DNA of 6,959 nucleotides from UBA1738 sp045655325 (lineage in GTDB: Bacteria; Bacillota; Clostridia; UBA1381). Position numbers and translations under genes: made by a program. Below the pieces are notes generated by a model, which made no database searches, was not told the DNA's origin, and worked only from the letters and a program-made list of their open reading frames with translations. Position 1 is the first letter of the stretch. Every line of letters starts with the position of its first letter. This document shows, one piece after another, positions 5,394-6,959 of the stretch. The stretch spans positions 1 through 6,959 of the forward strand of contig JAZOOY010000016.1 of the NCBI GenBank assembly GCA_045655325.1, given 5' to 3'.

Positions 5394-6081
5394 AAATTTA
5401 TTTAAAGGATTATTCGATACAGATTTAACGACCGTCATTAGCGTAAGTGACTTTTTGATTTGCCTTGGTGCTTCGCTTGTGATTGGTCTTTTGATGGCAT
5501 TTGCCTATATGTACCGCACCCGTTACACAAAAAGTTTTGTTGTAACTTTGGCTTTGCTCCCCGCAGTTGTTTGTGTTGTTATTATGATGGTAAACGGTAA
5601 TGTGGGAACCGGTGTTGCGGTGGCTGGTGCGTTCAGCCTTGTTCGTTTTCGCTCCGTTCCTGGTACAGCTAAAGAAATCTGCACCTTGTTTTTGGCAATG
5701 GGTGCAGGTCTTATAGCGGGTATGGGTTATCTTGGTTTTGCATTATTGTTCACACTGGTTATGTGCATAATGTTTGTGCTATATAATCGTCTTGACTTTG
5801 GTACAAAAAGAAATGCAGCAACCTTCAAAACCTTTACCATCACCATTCCTGAAGATTTGGATTACTCAGGCATTTTTGATGATATATTCTCTGAGTTTAC
5901 GGTTTCTCACGACCTTCTTCGTGTTAAGAGCACCAATATGGGCAGTATGTTTAAACTTACATACAATGTAATGCTCCGTGACGTCACCCGTGAAAAAGAA
6001 ATGATAGATAAAATCCGTTGTCGAAATGGAAATCTTGAAATTGCGGTGTCTAAACAAGAAACAGTCGGAACAGAATTGTAA
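5386..6081 (+). CDS. DUF4956 family four-helix membrane protein
   Basis: This 231-residue integral membrane protein of unknown function is frequently found next to VTC-domain polymerases in Bacillota. Hydrophobic segments lie at about 22-43, 49-69, 98-114 and 115-134. Between the second and third is the conserved glycine-rich stretch VAVAGAFSLVRFRSVPGTAKEI (two Arg, at 87 and 89), the family signature and a plausible site for an anionic substrate. Residues about 140-231 form a soluble, probably cytoplasmic, alpha/beta domain with TFTITIPEDLDYSGIFDDIF. GGAGG (5372-5376) inside the polymerase gene precedes ATG 5386, and the start overlaps the polymerase stop by 8 bases (ATGTTTGA), so near-equal synthesis is expected. 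By analogy with the membrane part of eukaryotic VTC complexes it may anchor the polymerase or pass the polymer through the membrane. That is inference. Confidence 0.88.
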   Translation: MFENLFKGLFDTDLTTVISVSDFLICLGASLVIGLLMAFAYMYRTRYTKSFVVTLALLPAVVCVVIMMVNGNVGTGVAVAGAFSLVRFRSVPGTAKEICTLFLAMGAGLIAGMGYLGFALLFTLVMCIMFVLYNRLDFGTKRNAATFKTFTITIPEDLDYSGIFDDIFSEFTVSHDLLRVKSTNMGSMFKLTYNVMLRDVTREKEMIDKIRCRNGNLEIAVSKQETVGTEL

Positions 6082-6093
6082 TGGGTGATTTAT

Positions 6094-6959
6094 ATGAAAA
6101 AGATTTTATCAATTATATTAGCTTTAATGCTTATTCTCTGTTTGCTTTCGGGATGCGGAAAAGATACCGAAAATAAAACCAAAAACGAGAATCAGGATGG
6201 CACTTCCTCTGCTGCACCCGTAGAGGTTGATTTTTCAAAAAATGATGCGGATATGTTTACCGAGCGAGATAATAAAACTGACTATGATGAGAGTAAGGCA
6301 GTTGCAATTAAGCTGAACGGAACTTCGGCAAAATCAAGCTCAAATAGTGTTAAAATTTCGGGTTCTAAAATAACAATTACCGAAGAAGCAACCTATGTTG
6401 TTTCGGGTGAACTGACTGATGGTATGCTGATCGTTAATGCGCCCGATACCGCAAAATTGCAGATTGTTTTTAATGGTGTAAATATTACAAGTAAAACCTC
6501 AGCAGCATTGTGTATTCTTGAAGCAGACAAGGTGTTTTTGACACTTGCAGATGGAACAGATAATACCCTTGCCAACGGTGGTAGCTTTATTGCTATAGAC
6601 GATAATAACATCGATTCTGCTTTATTTTCAAAGCAAGATTTAACACTAAACGGAAAAGGTTCTTTAACGGTTACTTCTCCTGCAGGGCACGGTGTTGTCG
6701 CCAAGGATGACTTGGTTATTACAGACGGAACATATACGGTCAATTCCGCTTCTCACGGTTTGGATGCTAATGATAGCGTAAGGATTGCGAAAGCAACACT
6801 CACCATCGATGCCGGCAAAGATGCTATCCACTGTGAAAATAACGATGATACGTCTAAAGGATTTATTTATATTTCAAGTGGTAATATTAAAGGCGAAGCG
6901 GAAGGTGATGGTATTGCCGCAAGCGCATATATGCAGATTGCAGGCGGCACTATAGAGCT
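6094..6959 (+). CDS. Lipoprotein with Cthe_2159-like carbohydrate-binding domain (3' partial)
   Basis: The frame from ATG 6094 stays open to the window end (288 codons seen). Residues 1-21 are a lipoprotein signal peptide with lipobox LSGC (Cys21), so the mature protein should be anchored on the outer face of the membrane. A polar Asp/Glu/Asn/Ser-rich linker (about 22-65) leads into a beta-helix-like domain with short repeating strands (VKISGSKITIT, LTLNGKGSLTVTS, LVITDGTYTVNS, LTIDAGKDAIHCEN) and recurring Gly-rich turns such as GHGVVAKDD, SHGLDANDS and EGDGIAAS. This matches the Cthe_2159 family, a beta-helix fold described from Clostridium thermocellum as binding cellulose and acidic sugars with bound calcium. 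GGTGAT (6083-6088) provides the binding site, and the gene begins 12 bases after the DUF4956 stop. It may bind wall glycans or the polymer made by the upstream proteins. The C-terminus is not visible. Confidence 0.87.
   Translation, partial: MKKILSIILALMLILCLLSGCGKDTENKTKNENQDGTSSAAPVEVDFSKNDADMFTERDNKTDYDESKAVAIKLNGTSAKSSSNSVKISGSKITITEEATYVVSGELTDGMLIVNAPDTAKLQIVFNGVNITSKTSAALCILEADKVFLTLADGTDNTLANGGSFIAIDDNNIDSALFSKQDLTLNGKGSLTVTSPAGHGVVAKDDLVITDGTYTVNSASHGLDANDSVRIAKATLTIDAGKDAIHCENNDDTSKGFIYISSGNIKGEAEGDGIAASAYMQIAGGTIE

Noticed and set aside
6393..6743. 116-codon minus-strand open frame
   Set aside because: It is antisense to the lipoprotein gene, whose frame shows a signal peptide and a recognisable domain. 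No binding site or family resemblance was seen. The other minus-strand frames in the window are shadows of the same kind.

Overview
The window looks like a Bacillota genome of the gut-Clostridia type (Oscillospiraceae/Ruminococcaceae-like). The reasons are strong AGGAGG-type ribosome binding sites, slightly AT-rich composition, a Tn4451-type mobilisation cassette, and protein families typical of that group. All complete genes are on the + strand. No rRNA, tRNA or CRISPR was seen.

Left half (1-2538): part of a mobilisable element. It starts inside the 3' end of a gene that resembles the C-terminus of an element-encoded RepA-like helicase/ATPase. Next is a gene-free stretch (263-634) rich in inverted repeats. 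It holds a long dyad with four copies of a 9-mer (candidate origin or operator) and then a dense run of small palindromes (candidate oriT or structured RNA). After that come a MobV-type relaxase, a DUF6809-like small protein and TnpV, in one compact operon that ends at a hairpin terminator. The relaxase start is odd: the only good Shine-Dalgarno sequence serves an ATG in the wrong frame.

Right half (2550-6959): a regulated surface/polymer module. Behind a second terminator hairpin lies an OmpR/PhoB-type response regulator and an overlapping membrane histidine kinase. A second operon follows: a VTC-type polyphosphate polymerase domain protein, an overlapping four-helix membrane protein of the DUF4956 family, and a lipoprotein with a Cthe_2159-like carbohydrate-binding beta-helix domain, cut by the window end.

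How the parts fit: the promoters of the two-component operon and the polymerase operon both carry TTCAATC-N4-TTCAATC, a direct repeat with an 11-bp period in place of the -35 box. This is the arrangement expected for an OmpR/PhoB-type activator, so the regulator probably controls itself and the polymerase operon. In the second promoter a perfect 10-bp inverted repeat plus six Ts spans the -10 box and the Shine-Dalgarno. It should terminate or silence read-through from the kinase gene while leaving transcripts from the local promoter free. The working model is a two-component-controlled, envelope-associated polyphosphate (or similar anionic polymer) system next to, and possibly carried by, a mobilisable element. 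The family calls are firm. The joint function is inference.
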